A DNA stretch of 64,000 nt from an uncultured Prevotellaceae bacterium (GTDB taxonomy: Bacteria; Bacteroidota; Bacteroidia; Bacteroidales; Bacteroidaceae), in contig CALDLA010000050.1 of the NCBI GenBank assembly GCA_937898415.1, positions 16,481 through 80,480 on the forward strand. The letters run 5' to 3'. A program made the position numbers and the translations under genes. Shown here in pieces: positions 52,475 through 60,752 of this stretch. Below the pieces are notes generated by a model. It worked only from the letters and a program-made list of their open reading frames with translations, was not told the DNA's origin and did not search any database. The stretch's first letter is position 1; each line of letters starts with the position of its first letter.

Positions 52475-52570
52475 TTCACTCTTCACTTTTCACTTCTTCA
52501 CTCTTCACTTTTCACTTCTTCACTCTTCACTTTTCACTTCTTCACTTCTTCACTCTTCACTTTTCACTTC
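52475..52570. repeat. GTGAA-type purine/pyrimidine tandem repeat, 22-bp units
   Basis: TTCACTCTTCACTTTTCACT units start at 52475, 52497, 52519 and 52549; each unit is 22 bp, with an extra 8 bp before the last. On the minus strand this reads as AGTGAAA/AGTGAAG heptads just upstream of iorA, so it is in the iorA leader. A related stretch is inside iorA at 51432-51460. Confidence 0.85.
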
Positions 52571-52589
52571 TTCACTAGGCCGCAGGCCG

Positions 52590-53576
52590 CTATTGAATCT
52601 CCCAACCAATGGCCGAGGCACCGAGGACGGCGGCAGAGGCTCCGTCGAGACCGCTGACCAAGAACTGTGCCTTGCCACGGAAGATGGGCATGACATGCTC
52701 GTTGTAAGCCTCGCGGATGGGCTTCATAATCAACTCACCGGCCTTCACCATACCACCGAAGAAGATGAACGCCTCGGGCGATGAGAAGGCTGCGAAGTCG
52801 GCGCAGGCCTCACCCAGCATCTTACCCGTGAACTGGTAGATCTCGTTGGCCAGTTCGTCGCCCTTGCCGGCGGCAATCGAGACGTCGAGCGAGGTGATGT
52901 CCTCGGGCTTCATGTCGCGCAGGATGGAAGGACGGTCGGTCTTCTCCAGCAGCTCACGAGCCGTGCGGGCCACACCCGTAGCCGAGCAGTAAGCCTCCAG
53001 ACAGCCGGTACGTCCGCAACCGCAAGAGCGTCCCTCGGCACCGCGCACCATCGTCACATGACCCAGTTCGCCGGCAAAGCCGTCGTGGCCATAGAGCAGC
53101 TGACCGTTCACCACGATGCCGCTTCCTACGCCCGTACCTAAGGTGATGACGATGAAGTTCTTCATGCCACGGGCCACGCCGTAGACCATCTCGCCGACGG
53201 CAGCCGCATTGGCGTCGTTGGTCATGGCCACGGGAATGCCGCCCAGCCGCTTGCTGAACATGTCGGCCAGGGGTACAATGCCGTTGTGAGCCCAAGGCAG
53301 GTTGGGCGCAAACTCAATGGTTCCTTTATAGTAGTTGGCATTGGGAGCGCCGATGCCCATGGCCTTGATCTTCTCAATGCCGCCCACCTGTTCGATGATG
53401 ACCTGCAGGGCCTCGACACAAGCGTCGACGTAGTCCTCGGCGCTGTCAAAGCCACCCGTCTTGATAGCTGTCGTGGCCTTGATGTCACCACGAGCGTCAA
53501 CGATTCCAAACACGGAGTTCGTACCTCCTAAGTCCAAGCCAATCACGTATGGCTTCATCACTTGCTGTTCGTTCAT
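52590..53576 (-). CDS. ROK-family sugar kinase (glucokinase-like), 328 aa
   Basis: ATP-binding DLGGTNSVFGIV near the N-terminus, the catalytic Asp in VAMTNDANAAAVGE, TLGTGVGSGIVV, and the ROK zinc motif GHVTMV...CGCGRTGCLEAYCS. Cytosolic kinase for glucose or a related hexose; family resemblance favours glucokinase, but N-acetyl sugars are possible. The promoter -7 box is at 53615-53623. Same strand as iorA with the GTGAA repeat between. Confidence 0.9.
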   Translation of the reverse strand: MNEQQVMKPYVIGLDLGGTNSVFGIVDARGDIKATTAIKTGGFDSAEDYVDACVEALQVIIEQVGGIEKIKAMGIGAPNANYYKGTIEFAPNLPWAHNGIVPLADMFSKRLGGIPVAMTNDANAAAVGEMVYGVARGMKNFIVITLGTGVGSGIVVNGQLLYGHDGFAGELGHVTMVRGAEGRSCGCGRTGCLEAYCSATGVARTARELLEKTDRPSILRDMKPEDITSLDVSIAAGKGDELANEIYQFTGKMLGEACADFAAFSSPEAFIFFGGMVKAGELIMKPIREAYNEHVMPIFRGKAQFLVSGLDGASAAVLGASAIGWEIQ

Positions 53577-53614
53577 AATTCTTATAGTTTTATGCTGTTA
53601 ATTCGTAAACAGCT

Positions 53615-53623
53615 GCAAAGTTA
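53615..53623 (-). promoter_or_regulatory. Promoter -7 element for the ROK kinase
   Basis: Minus strand TAACTTTGC, 39 bp before the start at 53576. Confidence 0.45.
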
Positions 53624-53735
53624 CAAAGAATAGGTGAGATAAACGAATGATTTGAAAGAATCTTTGTGGCGGAAATGTCAATTTTCTAATCCTTTTTTGT
53701 ATCTTTGTAGCCGAAATTAAGATAAAAGTACTACA

Positions 53736-54212
53736 ATGGCAGCAAAATTCGAAGAATCAGACTTCCTTCAGGAGAGGGATGTGTCGTTTCCGCCAGCACA
53801 TACGGCGGAGCATTTGTTGAACCAGACCATGAAGCGGATGTTCGGATGTGAGCGTTCGTTCAATGCGCATGTGGAACGGAAGAAGAGCAAGATGAGCTTC
53901 CACGTGGACCATAAGCCGACACGGCAGGAGGAGAAGGAGATTGAGCGGCGGATGAACGAGCTGATAGCCGAGGACCTGCCTGTGACGTTTGAGTTTGTCA
54001 AGCGTGACGAGTTGCCTGAGGAGATTTCCACGGAGCGGTTGCCTGACGATGCTTCGGACACCATCCGGCTGGTGCGCATTGGTGTCTACGACGTCTGTCC
54101 CTGCATCGGCAAACATGTACGGTCAACGGGCCAGATAGGCCGTTTCGAGATGCTGGGCACTAACTGGGACGAGATGGAACGCACGTTCCGGGTAAGATTC
54201 AAGATTGTGTAG
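53736..54212 (+). CDS. Stand-alone tRNA-editing-type domain protein (AlaX-like), 158 aa
   Basis: Metal-binding HTAEHLL (H22, H26) and C-terminal CPCIGKHVRSTGQIG (Cys and His) form the HxxxH/CxxxH set of the second additional domain of threonyl/alanyl-tRNA synthetases. Free-standing members (AlaX) deacylate mischarged Ser-tRNA(Ala). Only the editing core is present. The mischarged substrate is not certain. A -7 box TATCTTTG lies at 53700-53707. Confidence 0.82.
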   Translation: MAAKFEESDFLQERDVSFPPAHTAEHLLNQTMKRMFGCERSFNAHVERKKSKMSFHVDHKPTRQEEKEIERRMNELIAEDLPVTFEFVKRDELPEEISTERLPDDASDTIRLVRIGVYDVCPCIGKHVRSTGQIGRFEMLGTNWDEMERTFRVRFKIV

Positions 54213-54221
54213 CGTGAGCCG

Positions 54222-55286
54222 TTAGTACTCCAGCTTCATGTAGACGGGGTAGTGGTCGGAGTAGCTCAGGTCTTGCCGGTAGTAGGTGAGGCCCTTGAGC
54301 GACTTGTCGTGGAAGATGTAGTCGATGCGTACGCTCTTACTGCCCCGATAGGTGTACATCCAACCGCTGCCGCACTCCTTGAAACCGTCGACAAGGTCGC
54401 CCAGCATGGTGTTATAGACATAGGAGTAGGGGACGTCGTTGAAGTCGCCGCATACGATGAGCGAACGGTCAGGGTCGTTGTTCGTGCGCAGCTCGTTCTG
54501 GATGGTCATGGCCTGTCCGGCACGCACCATCATGCCCAACGTGTAGTTGCCGTAGATGGCCTGTAGCAGTCGGTTGTTCTCAATGATTGCCCCTTGGTTC
54601 TGAAGCTTTATGGCATGGTGCATGGTCGTGTTGAAGCCTGTCGTCTCCAAGTGGGCGTTGACTACACGGATGAGTTGTCCGTTGACGTCGATGTCGGCCC
54701 ACATGGCGCTGTTGTTCGTCTGTTCAAAGTCGATGGTCTTGTTGTCCGTAATGGGGTATCGGCTGAAGATGGCCATGTCGTTGCGTCCCATGGCCATATA
54801 GGGGAAATACTCCTTGTAGGACTCGGAGTTCTTCTTGTCGCCGCTGACCTCGTTGTACTCCTGAATACAGAACACGTCAACCTTCTGCTTCCTCATCTGG
54901 GCCAGGATGTCCTGGGCAATGAAGCCTGTCGTCTCGCGGTTGAAGCGGGCAACGTTGTAGGTGGCAATCTTCAGTCCCGACTTCTTGTCGGCTGCTTTGT
55001 CCGATGAACCGAACTGGACGATGGTCCCGATGTAGGGAATGCAGCAGAGGATGGTGACGAAGGGAATGGCTGCCCAGTGCCAGCGTCGGCGGATGAGCCA
55101 GTAGAGTAGCAGGACGATGTTGGCGATAATCAGCGGCGGCAGGATGTAGACCAGCATGGCCCTGGCCGTATTTCCGGCGGGGGGCACGTTGCCGCCAAAC
55201 AGACCGAAGAAGGTGAAACCTGCCACGATGATCGTGGTGATAAGGAAAATAAAGGAGAAGTATTTATAGACAGCCAATTTTCCCAT
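54222..55286 (-). CDS. Membrane-anchored endonuclease/exonuclease/phosphatase family protein, 354 aa
   Basis: Three N-terminal membrane helices (residues about 8-90) are followed by an EEP domain: IATYNVARFN, FCIQEYNE (metal-binding Glu), VVNAHLETTGFN, VCGDFNDVPYSYVYN and the C-terminal RIDYIFHDKS plus SDHYPVYMKLEY. EEP enzymes hydrolyse phosphodiester or phosphomonoester bonds; the substrate at the membrane is unknown. All catalytic residues appear intact. It is 17 bp downstream of the hybrid kinase on the same strand. Confidence 0.9.
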   Translation of the reverse strand: MGKLAVYKYFSFIFLITTIIVAGFTFFGLFGGNVPPAGNTARAMLVYILPPLIIANIVLLLYWLIRRRWHWAAIPFVTILCCIPYIGTIVQFGSSDKAADKKSGLKIATYNVARFNRETTGFIAQDILAQMRKQKVDVFCIQEYNEVSGDKKNSESYKEYFPYMAMGRNDMAIFSRYPITDNKTIDFEQTNNSAMWADIDVNGQLIRVVNAHLETTGFNTTMHHAIKLQNQGAIIENNRLLQAIYGNYTLGMMVRAGQAMTIQNELRTNNDPDRSLIVCGDFNDVPYSYVYNTMLGDLVDGFKECGSGWMYTYRGSKSVRIDYIFHDKSLKGLTYYRQDLSYSDHYPVYMKLEY

Positions 55287-55303
55287 AGTGTTGATTGAGA
55301 AGA

Positions 55304-56554
55304 TTAATCCTTAATGTATTTTGCGCACATTTCTATCAGGTCTTCCACGCGGAACGGCTTGGCCATGAACTCGTCGCAGCCGGCAGCCTTGGCCTCGCGG
55401 ATATTCTCCTCGAAGGCGTAGGCACTGAGGGCGACGATGGGGGTGGAGTGGTTGACCTCCTTGATGATGCGGGTGGCGTCAAGACCGTTCATGTCGGGCA
55501 TGCGGATGTCCATCAGGATAAGGTCAGGATGCTCGTCTTCGTTGATGGTGACGGCCTCAATGCCGTTGTGGGCCCGTAGCAGTCGGTAGCGCTTCTGCAG
55601 CACGATGCGCACCAGTTCGAAGTTGCTTTCCTCGTCCTCAGCCACCAGTATGGTCTTCATGTTATTCTCGTCGGGATGACTGTTGACGCGCAGCGTCCTG
55701 ACGTTAGTAGTGGTGCGGTTGCTGGTGGCCATGCCACCTATTGTTCCGTGGAAGGGCATCACAAATGTGAATGTCGAACCTTTGCCCAAGGTTGATTCGA
55801 CGCTGATGGTACCTTCCATCTTCTCGACGATGATGCGGCAGAGTGCCAGTCCCAGTCCGTAGCCTTTCTGTTGCTCGGCATCCTTCGACGCATAGGTGTC
55901 GAATATCTGGCCTATGAACTGCGGGTCGATGCCTGACCCCGTATCCTTGACGAAGAAGGCAATATTCTGCCCGTCGTCCAGGATGTTGTAGCCGAAGGTG
56001 ATTTCTCCTTTCGGGGTGTGCTTCAGCGAGTTGCTGATGAGGTTAGAGAACACCTGCGTCAGTCGGTTCTCGTCTGTGTTCATGGTGATGGTCATGTTCG
56101 GCTTGTTCCAGTCCAGCTTGACCGTTTCCGGGCAGCGGAACTTGAACAGCTGCTTGATGCTGTTGCACAGCGCCTCAAGGTTGACGGGAGCCTTCCTGAT
56201 GACAATCTCGCCCGACTCGACACGCGACAAGTCAAGAATCTCGTTGATGAGACTGGTCAGTCGGTTATTGTTGCTTTCGATGATTTCCAGGTACTTCATG
56301 CGCTCCTCGGGGGAGTCGGTCTCGGCAATGACGCGTGAGAAACCTTCGATGGCGTTCAGCGGGGTGCGTATCTCATGGCTCATGTTGGCAAGGAAAAGAG
56401 ACTTCATGCGACTGGCATTCTCAGCCTTCGCAGTTTTCTCTTCATATTCCTTTAGCTTTGCGTTTGCTGCATTTAGTTGCTCGTTGGCCAACAACAGTTT
56501 CCTGTTAGCTTCCACGAACTTCTGCATCAACACTTCTCTTTCGTCTAAGTCCAT
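55304..56554 (-). CDS. Soluble hybrid histidine kinase-response regulator, 416 aa
   Basis: A coiled coil (about 12-45) precedes HisKA with H60 in MSHEIRTPLNA, the HATPase domain (N box RLTQVFSNLISNSLKHT, G boxes DTGSGI and GYGLGLAL) and a receiver domain from about residue 287 with the phospho-acceptor in LILMDIRMPDMNGL and the Lys in FMAKPFRVEDL. There is no membrane segment or recognisable sensor domain, so it likely reads a cytoplasmic signal or a partner protein. No DNA-binding output domain is present. Promoter box at 56582-56590. Confidence 0.93.
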   Translation of the reverse strand: MDLDEREVLMQKFVEANRKLLLANEQLNAANAKLKEYEEKTAKAENASRMKSLFLANMSHEIRTPLNAIEGFSRVIAETDSPEERMKYLEIIESNNNRLTSLINEILDLSRVESGEIVIRKAPVNLEALCNSIKQLFKFRCPETVKLDWNKPNMTITMNTDENRLTQVFSNLISNSLKHTPKGEITFGYNILDDGQNIAFFVKDTGSGIDPQFIGQIFDTYASKDAEQQKGYGLGLALCRIIVEKMEGTISVESTLGKGSTFTFVMPFHGTIGGMATSNRTTTNVRTLRVNSHPDENNMKTILVAEDEESNFELVRIVLQKRYRLLRAHNGIEAVTINEDEHPDLILMDIRMPDMNGLDATRIIKEVNHSTPIVALSAYAFEENIREAKAAGCDEFMAKPFRVEDLIEMCAKYIKD

Positions 56555-56581
56555 TTCCTGAGCAATGATTACTTACAGATT

Positions 56582-56590
56582 GCAAAGTTA
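56582..56590 (-). promoter_or_regulatory. Promoter -7 element for the hybrid kinase
   Basis: Minus strand TAACTTTGC, 28 bp before the start at 56554. Confidence 0.45.
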
Positions 56591-56630
56591 CATATATTTT
56601 TCTAATTACAAAAGGATTATTCAAAAAAAA

Positions 56631-57815
56631 TCATCCCCGACGTGCTTTTTCCCATGTACCGCTGAAACGGTGGGTGCGCAGATAGCCGATACCCCGGAAA
56701 ACATTGACGTTCATAAACATAAAATAGTAGGGCACGTAAAATAGCTTGCTCTTGCGTCCGCTCCTGGCCTGCCACCAGCCGACGAGCGTGGCCGTATAGA
56801 ACAGCAGTTGCAGGACGCCGATGACCGTGTAGACCGTACCGCCACCCAGGACGATGAGTGCCAAGTTTAGCGGTATGAGGGCCAGCATGGCAAAGGGCGT
56901 GATGGACCAGCGGAGTACGCGGTGACTGACGAACAGGAAACTGACCACGGGGTATTTCAGCGGGTTCATCAGCTGGCGCAGCCACCAGATGCTCTGCAGT
57001 CCTCCTGCCGCGATGCGTCGCTTGCGCTTGGACTCCTCATACATGTCAGCCGAACCATACTCCATGGCATAGGCTTCCGAGGTGTAGGCTATCCGGTGGC
57101 CGTCCTTCACAATGAGCATCGACATCATGAAGTCGTCGAGCAGGGCATTGCTGGGAGCCTCGCGGTAGTCGGACATGCGGACGGCAAACAATTCACCTGC
57201 TGCACCCATGGCTGAGTAGAGCTCGCTGTCCCACCGTTTCAGCGTACTTTCGTATTTCCAGTAGAGGCCTTCGCCCTCAGCAGCCACTTGTCCGTCGATG
57301 CGGGCTGCTACCCGTTTCTCGCCTGAAACGCAACTGACGTCAGGTTTCATGAATTGTCTGACGATCTCGTGTATAGCATTGGCGTTCAGCATAGTATTCG
57401 CATCAGTAAACACTACGATGCCGGCCTTGTTCTCCTTCAGACCGTGTTGCATGGCAGCCGCCTTTCCTCGCCGTTCGGGCGAGTAGACGAGTGTCACCTC
57501 AGGGTATTGCCTGAGCAGGTCGTTGGAGCCGTCACTGCTGCCGTCGGTGACCCACATGATACAGAACTTCTCCTTCGGGTAGTCCAACTGTCGGATGTTC
57601 GCCATTTTTTCGTGGATGATGTCCTCCTCGTTGTAGGCACAGATCATCAGCGTCACGTCCGGCAGCTGGTCGTCGTCGGGAAGTACGGGTTCCGGCCTGC
57701 TGAATCCGAGCAGGCGCTTCAGGCGAACCAGGATGTAGAGTAACAGCCCGTAGCCAATGTAGGTATAGAAGACGATGGCCAGACAGAGCCAGAACAGTAT
57801 TTTAAGTGTTGTCAT
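56631..57815 (-). CDS. Membrane family 2 glycosyltransferase (BcsA/HAS-like), 394 aa
   Basis: One N-terminal helix (ILFWLCLAIVFYTYIGYGLLLYI), a GT-A domain with CAYNEEDIIHEKMANI, VTDGSSDGSNDLL, FTDANTML (DxD) and LLDDFMMSM, then KRRIAAGGLQSIWW and three to four C-terminal helices. This architecture is that of processive polysaccharide synthases or lipid-linked sugar transferases. I prefer the Met at 57815 because it directly precedes the first helix; the longer frame adds a basic stretch with no family match. Confidence 0.88.
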   Translation of the reverse strand: MTTLKILFWLCLAIVFYTYIGYGLLLYILVRLKRLLGFSRPEPVLPDDDQLPDVTLMICAYNEEDIIHEKMANIRQLDYPKEKFCIMWVTDGSSDGSNDLLRQYPEVTLVYSPERRGKAAAMQHGLKENKAGIVVFTDANTMLNANAIHEIVRQFMKPDVSCVSGEKRVAARIDGQVAAEGEGLYWKYESTLKRWDSELYSAMGAAGELFAVRMSDYREAPSNALLDDFMMSMLIVKDGHRIAYTSEAYAMEYGSADMYEESKRKRRIAAGGLQSIWWLRQLMNPLKYPVVSFLFVSHRVLRWSITPFAMLALIPLNLALIVLGGGTVYTVIGVLQLLFYTATLVGWWQARSGRKSKLFYVPYYFMFMNVNVFRGIGYLRTHRFSGTWEKARRG

Positions 57816-57881
57816 AGGATAACGGTTGCTTTTCTTTGTACTTTGCAAAGAAACAAAAAACTTCTGACATGGGCAAGAAAA

Positions 57882-57906
57882 AAGGGAACATTTTTGGTGT
57901 TCCCTT
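57882..57906 (-). terminator. Terminator of the RNase E/G gene
   Basis: AAGGGAACA and TGTTCCCTT form a 9-bp stem with a 7-nt loop followed, on the minus strand, by TTTTC. It overlaps the stop codon of the RNase E/G gene at 57905-57907. Confidence 0.7.
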
Positions 57907-59482
57907 ACTTTTTTGTCTCAATCTCCTCTTTCATGTCGATGAACTGGCGCTTCATGTCGTAGAATTCATATTGCAGGAAAGCCAGTTTCTGAGAGGAGAC
58001 AACGTGTACTCCAAAGCCGTATTTCATCTGCCAGCGTCGCTTCAGCGAGATGACTCCCTGATTGATGAAGGCAGCGACGTAGGGATGTACATGCAAGTAG
58101 AACTTGCGAACACCTATCTTGTTGACAAGGCGGTCAATCTTGCTCTCTAACTGGTCGGTGAAAAGAATCGATGACTTGATCTTTCCACTACCGAAACAGG
58201 TGGGACAGTCTTCTTCAACATTGACATCCATGGCCGGGCGGACTCGCTGACGCGTAATCTGCATCAGTCCGAACTTCGACAGCGGCAGGATGTTGTGACG
58301 TGCACGGTCTTTCTGCATGTTCTTGCACATGCGTTCATAGAGCAGCTGGCGGTCTTCGGCGAGATTCATGTCCACGAAGTCGACCACGATGATTCCTCCC
58401 ATGTCCCGTAGTCTCAACTGTCGTGCCAACTCGTCGGCGGCTCCTAAGTTTGTCTCTAACGCATTGGCTTCCTGACCGTTTTCCTTTTTTACGCGAGTGC
58501 CGCTGTTGACGTCGACCACATGCATGGCCTCAGTGTGCTCAATGATGAGATAGGCTCCGTGCTTGTAGTTTACTGTCTTTCCGAATCCCGACTTCAGCTG
58601 CTTGGTCACTCCGAAGTTGTCGAAGATGGGCACCACGCCGGTGTATTGCTTCACGATTTCCTGCTTCTCGGGGGCTATCAGTCCGACGTAGTCCTTCACT
58701 TGGTTGAAGATGTTCTCGTCGTTGATGTGGATGCCGTCGTAAGTAGGATTGAACAAGTCGCGAAGCAAGGCTACGGCACGGCTCTCCTCCTCGAACACCA
58801 GTTGGGGGCGCTGCTGTGTCTTCTGCACCTTGGTGATGGCCTCTTCCCACCGTTTCAGCAGGATTTTCATCTCCTGGTCCAGTTCGGCAGCACGTTTCCC
58901 CTCGGCTACTGTGCGTACGATAACGCCGAAGTTTTTGGGCTTGATGCTCTGGATGAGCTGTTTCAGTCGGCTGCGTTCCTCGCTTTTCTTGATTTTAGAA
59001 GATACGTTCACCTTATCCCCAAAGGGTATCAGCACGATGTAGCGGCCTGCAAAGCTCAGTTCGCACGTCAGTCGCGGACCTTTGGTTGAGATGGGTTCCT
59101 TGACCACCTGCACCAGTACTTCCTGTCCTACCTGTAGCGTCGTCTGTACCGAGCCGTCCTTGGGCAGGTCGTGCTGCCTGACAGCCTTCTGAATGGGATA
59201 AAGTTTCTTTCTGTCACTCTGTACCTGTTTCAGGTATTTTTCATAAGAGCTGAATTGAAGGCCCAAGTCAAGATAGTGAAGGAAGGCATCCTTCTCGTAC
59301 CCCACGTCGACGAAACAGGCGTTCAGTCCGGGCATCAGTTTTCTGACCTTTGCCACGTAGATGTTGCCCACCGAGAAGGATGCCTCCCGCCGCTCGTTCT
59401 GGTATTCCACCAGTTCTTTGTCCTCGAGCAGCGCAATCGAGATTTCCTTCGGTTGCACATCGATGATTACTTCGCTTGTCAT
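57905..59482 (-). CDS. rng: Ribonuclease E/G family protein, 525 aa
   Basis: N-terminal S1-like domain (SVGNIYVAKVRKLMPGLNACFVDVG), RNase E/G core with GPRLTCELSFAGRY, FGVIVRTVAEG, the metal-binding Asp residues in VDVNSG and VVDFVDM, and a Zn-link CPTCFGSG. It acts in RNA turnover and rRNA 5' processing. The start at 59482 (MTSEVIIDVQPKE) fits the family; the upstream 22 codons have no match. It is close to RNase G in length, lacking the long RNase E scaffold. Confidence 0.93.
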   Translation of the reverse strand: MTSEVIIDVQPKEISIALLEDKELVEYQNERREASFSVGNIYVAKVRKLMPGLNACFVDVGYEKDAFLHYLDLGLQFSSYEKYLKQVQSDRKKLYPIQKAVRQHDLPKDGSVQTTLQVGQEVLVQVVKEPISTKGPRLTCELSFAGRYIVLIPFGDKVNVSSKIKKSEERSRLKQLIQSIKPKNFGVIVRTVAEGKRAAELDQEMKILLKRWEEAITKVQKTQQRPQLVFEEESRAVALLRDLFNPTYDGIHINDENIFNQVKDYVGLIAPEKQEIVKQYTGVVPIFDNFGVTKQLKSGFGKTVNYKHGAYLIIEHTEAMHVVDVNSGTRVKKENGQEANALETNLGAADELARQLRLRDMGGIIVVDFVDMNLAEDRQLLYERMCKNMQKDRARHNILPLSKFGLMQITRQRVRPAMDVNVEEDCPTCFGSGKIKSSILFTDQLESKIDRLVNKIGVRKFYLHVHPYVAAFINQGVISLKRRWQMKYGFGVHVVSSQKLAFLQYEFYDMKRQFIDMKEEIETKK

Positions 59483-59580
59483 TCTCTTTGGGTGAAAAAT
59501 TAACTTGGGTTTTGCAAAAAGGGGTGTGGCCCTCATTACAGCAGCCACACTCCCTTCATTCCTTTTACCGTCAGATGAGC

Positions 59581-59670
59581 TTACTTGCTCTTATGACGAT
59601 TTTTGCGCAGTCTCTTCTTGCGCTTGTGAGTAGCCATCTTGTGGCCCTTCTTCTTCTTTCCGTTTGGCAT
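59581..59670 (-). CDS. AURKAIP1/COX24-domain ribosomal mini-protein, 29 aa
   Basis: A 29-codon ORF starting MPNGKKKKGHKMATHKRKK and ending NRHKSK, extremely basic. It matches the short AURKAIP1/COX24 (mS38-like) proteins annotated in Bacteroidetes, which are ribosome components in related bacteria and mitochondria. It lies between the HU and RNase E/G genes on the same strand. Confidence 0.85.
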   Translation of the reverse strand: MPNGKKKKGHKMATHKRKKRLRKNRHKSK

Positions 59671-59711
59671 AATGTTTTAATGTTTAATATGTGTACTTAA
59701 TTAATCTTTGT

Positions 59712-59987
59712 TTACTTCATCTTCTCGATAAAGCTCTTAGCGGGCTTGAATGCGGGGAAGTCGTGTGCGTCGATGACCAACGTAGTGTTCTTTGAAATAT
59801 TGCGGGCGGTCTTCTGGGCGCGATGTTTAACAATGAAACTGCCGAAGCCGCGCAGATAGACATTCTCCTTATTGGAAGCCAAACTCACTCTGATTTCCTC
59901 CATAAAAGCCTCTACCGTAGCAGCTACGTCTTTCTTGGCAATGCCTGTCTCGTCGGCGATTTTGTTGATGATGTCAGCCTTTGTCAT
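59712..59987 (-). CDS. HU-family DNA-binding protein, 91 aa
   Basis: Classic HU/IHF fold: MTKADIINKIADETGIAKKDVAATVEAF helices, then the beta-arm region VYLRGFGSFIVKHRAQKTARN and the C-terminal PAFKPAKSFIEKM. Nucleoid architectural protein binding bent DNA. Slightly closer to IHF in its arm sequence (RGFGSF). It is followed by the ribosomal mini-protein gene and has a -7 box at 60045-60053. Confidence 0.95.
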   Translation of the reverse strand: MTKADIINKIADETGIAKKDVAATVEAFMEEIRVSLASNKENVYLRGFGSFIVKHRAQKTARNISKNTTLVIDAHDFPAFKPAKSFIEKMK

Positions 59988-60044
59988 TTCTCTTAATTCT
60001 TTAATGTTTTTGTCAATAATCGTTGCTATTCTCGATTTGGGAGT

Positions 60045-60053
60045 GCAAAGATA
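60045..60053 (-). promoter_or_regulatory. Promoter -7 element for the HU gene
   Basis: Minus strand TATCTTTGC, 58 bp before the start at 59987. Confidence 0.45.
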
Positions 60054-60187
60054 CTGTTTTTCAGTGAGATATGGAAATTTTCTCGGAGTTTTTTAATAAA
60101 ATTATGTATTTTCTTCTCATTTCCCCTTCTTTCCCCTATAATATAATAAGGAACGCGCGTGAAAGCTTTGAGCCGTTTCTCCTTCCT

Positions 60188-60625
60188 TTATACAGGTATC
60201 TTGTCGATGCGCTTCTGGTGGCGTCCGCCCTCAAACTCCGTCTGGAAGTATTCATCCATAATCTTGCGGGCCATGTCCTCGTCGATGAAGCGTCCCGGCA
60301 TCACCAGCACGTTTGCGTTGTTGTGCTGACGGATGAGGTGGGCTATCTCGGGAATCCAGCACAGACCGGCACGTATCGACTGGTGCTTGTTCAGCGTCAT
60401 GTTGATGCCCTCGCCGCTGCCGCAGATGGCAATGCCGGGGAACACCTCGCCGCTCTCAATGCCACGGGCCAGTGCATGGCCGAAGTCGCTGTAGTCGCAC
60501 GAGTCCTCATTATAGGTACCATAGTCCTTGTACTCGTATCCCTTCTCTTCGAGATACTTCTTCACAAACTGTTTCAGTGCAAAGCCGGCGTGGTCGCTGG
60601 CCAGTCCAATCGTTTTTATTTCCAT
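60188..60625 (-). CDS. rpiB: Ribose-5-phosphate isomerase B, 145 aa
   Basis: RpiB/LacAB fold: IGLASDHAGFALKQFV, YKDYGTYNEDSCDYSDFGHA, the active-site loop AICGSGEGINMTLNK and ARNANxxxxPGRFI-type C-terminus (NNANVLVMPGRFID). It interconverts ribose-5-phosphate and ribulose-5-phosphate in the pentose phosphate pathway. The start at 60625 (MEIKTIGLASDHAG) fits the family. Promoter box at 60655-60663. Gene density on both sides is normal. Confidence 0.94.
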   Translation of the reverse strand: MEIKTIGLASDHAGFALKQFVKKYLEEKGYEYKDYGTYNEDSCDYSDFGHALARGIESGEVFPGIAICGSGEGINMTLNKHQSIRAGLCWIPEIAHLIRQHNNANVLVMPGRFIDEDMARKIMDEYFQTEFEGGRHQKRIDKIPV

Positions 60626-60654
60626 AGTCTTTCTATTAAAGTGGTTATCGGTGT

Positions 60655-60663
60655 GCAAAGTTA
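60655..60663 (-). promoter_or_regulatory. Promoter -7 element for rpiB
   Basis: Minus strand TAACTTTGC, 30 bp before the start at 60625. It is divergent from the GH53 promoter. Confidence 0.45.
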
Positions 60664-60693
60664 CACATTTTTTTTGGAAACCTCTCCGAATTG

Positions 60694-60725
60694 TTGTTTT
60701 TTTCGTTTTTCTTTTTGTATCTTTG
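60694..60725 (+). promoter_or_regulatory. Promoter for the GH53 galactanase gene
   Basis: TTG (60694-60696) and TATCTTTG (60718-60725) have a 21-bp spacer, 27 bp before the start at 60753. Confidence 0.55.
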
Positions 60726-60752
60726 CACCTGAATTACTAAAACAAGACAACG

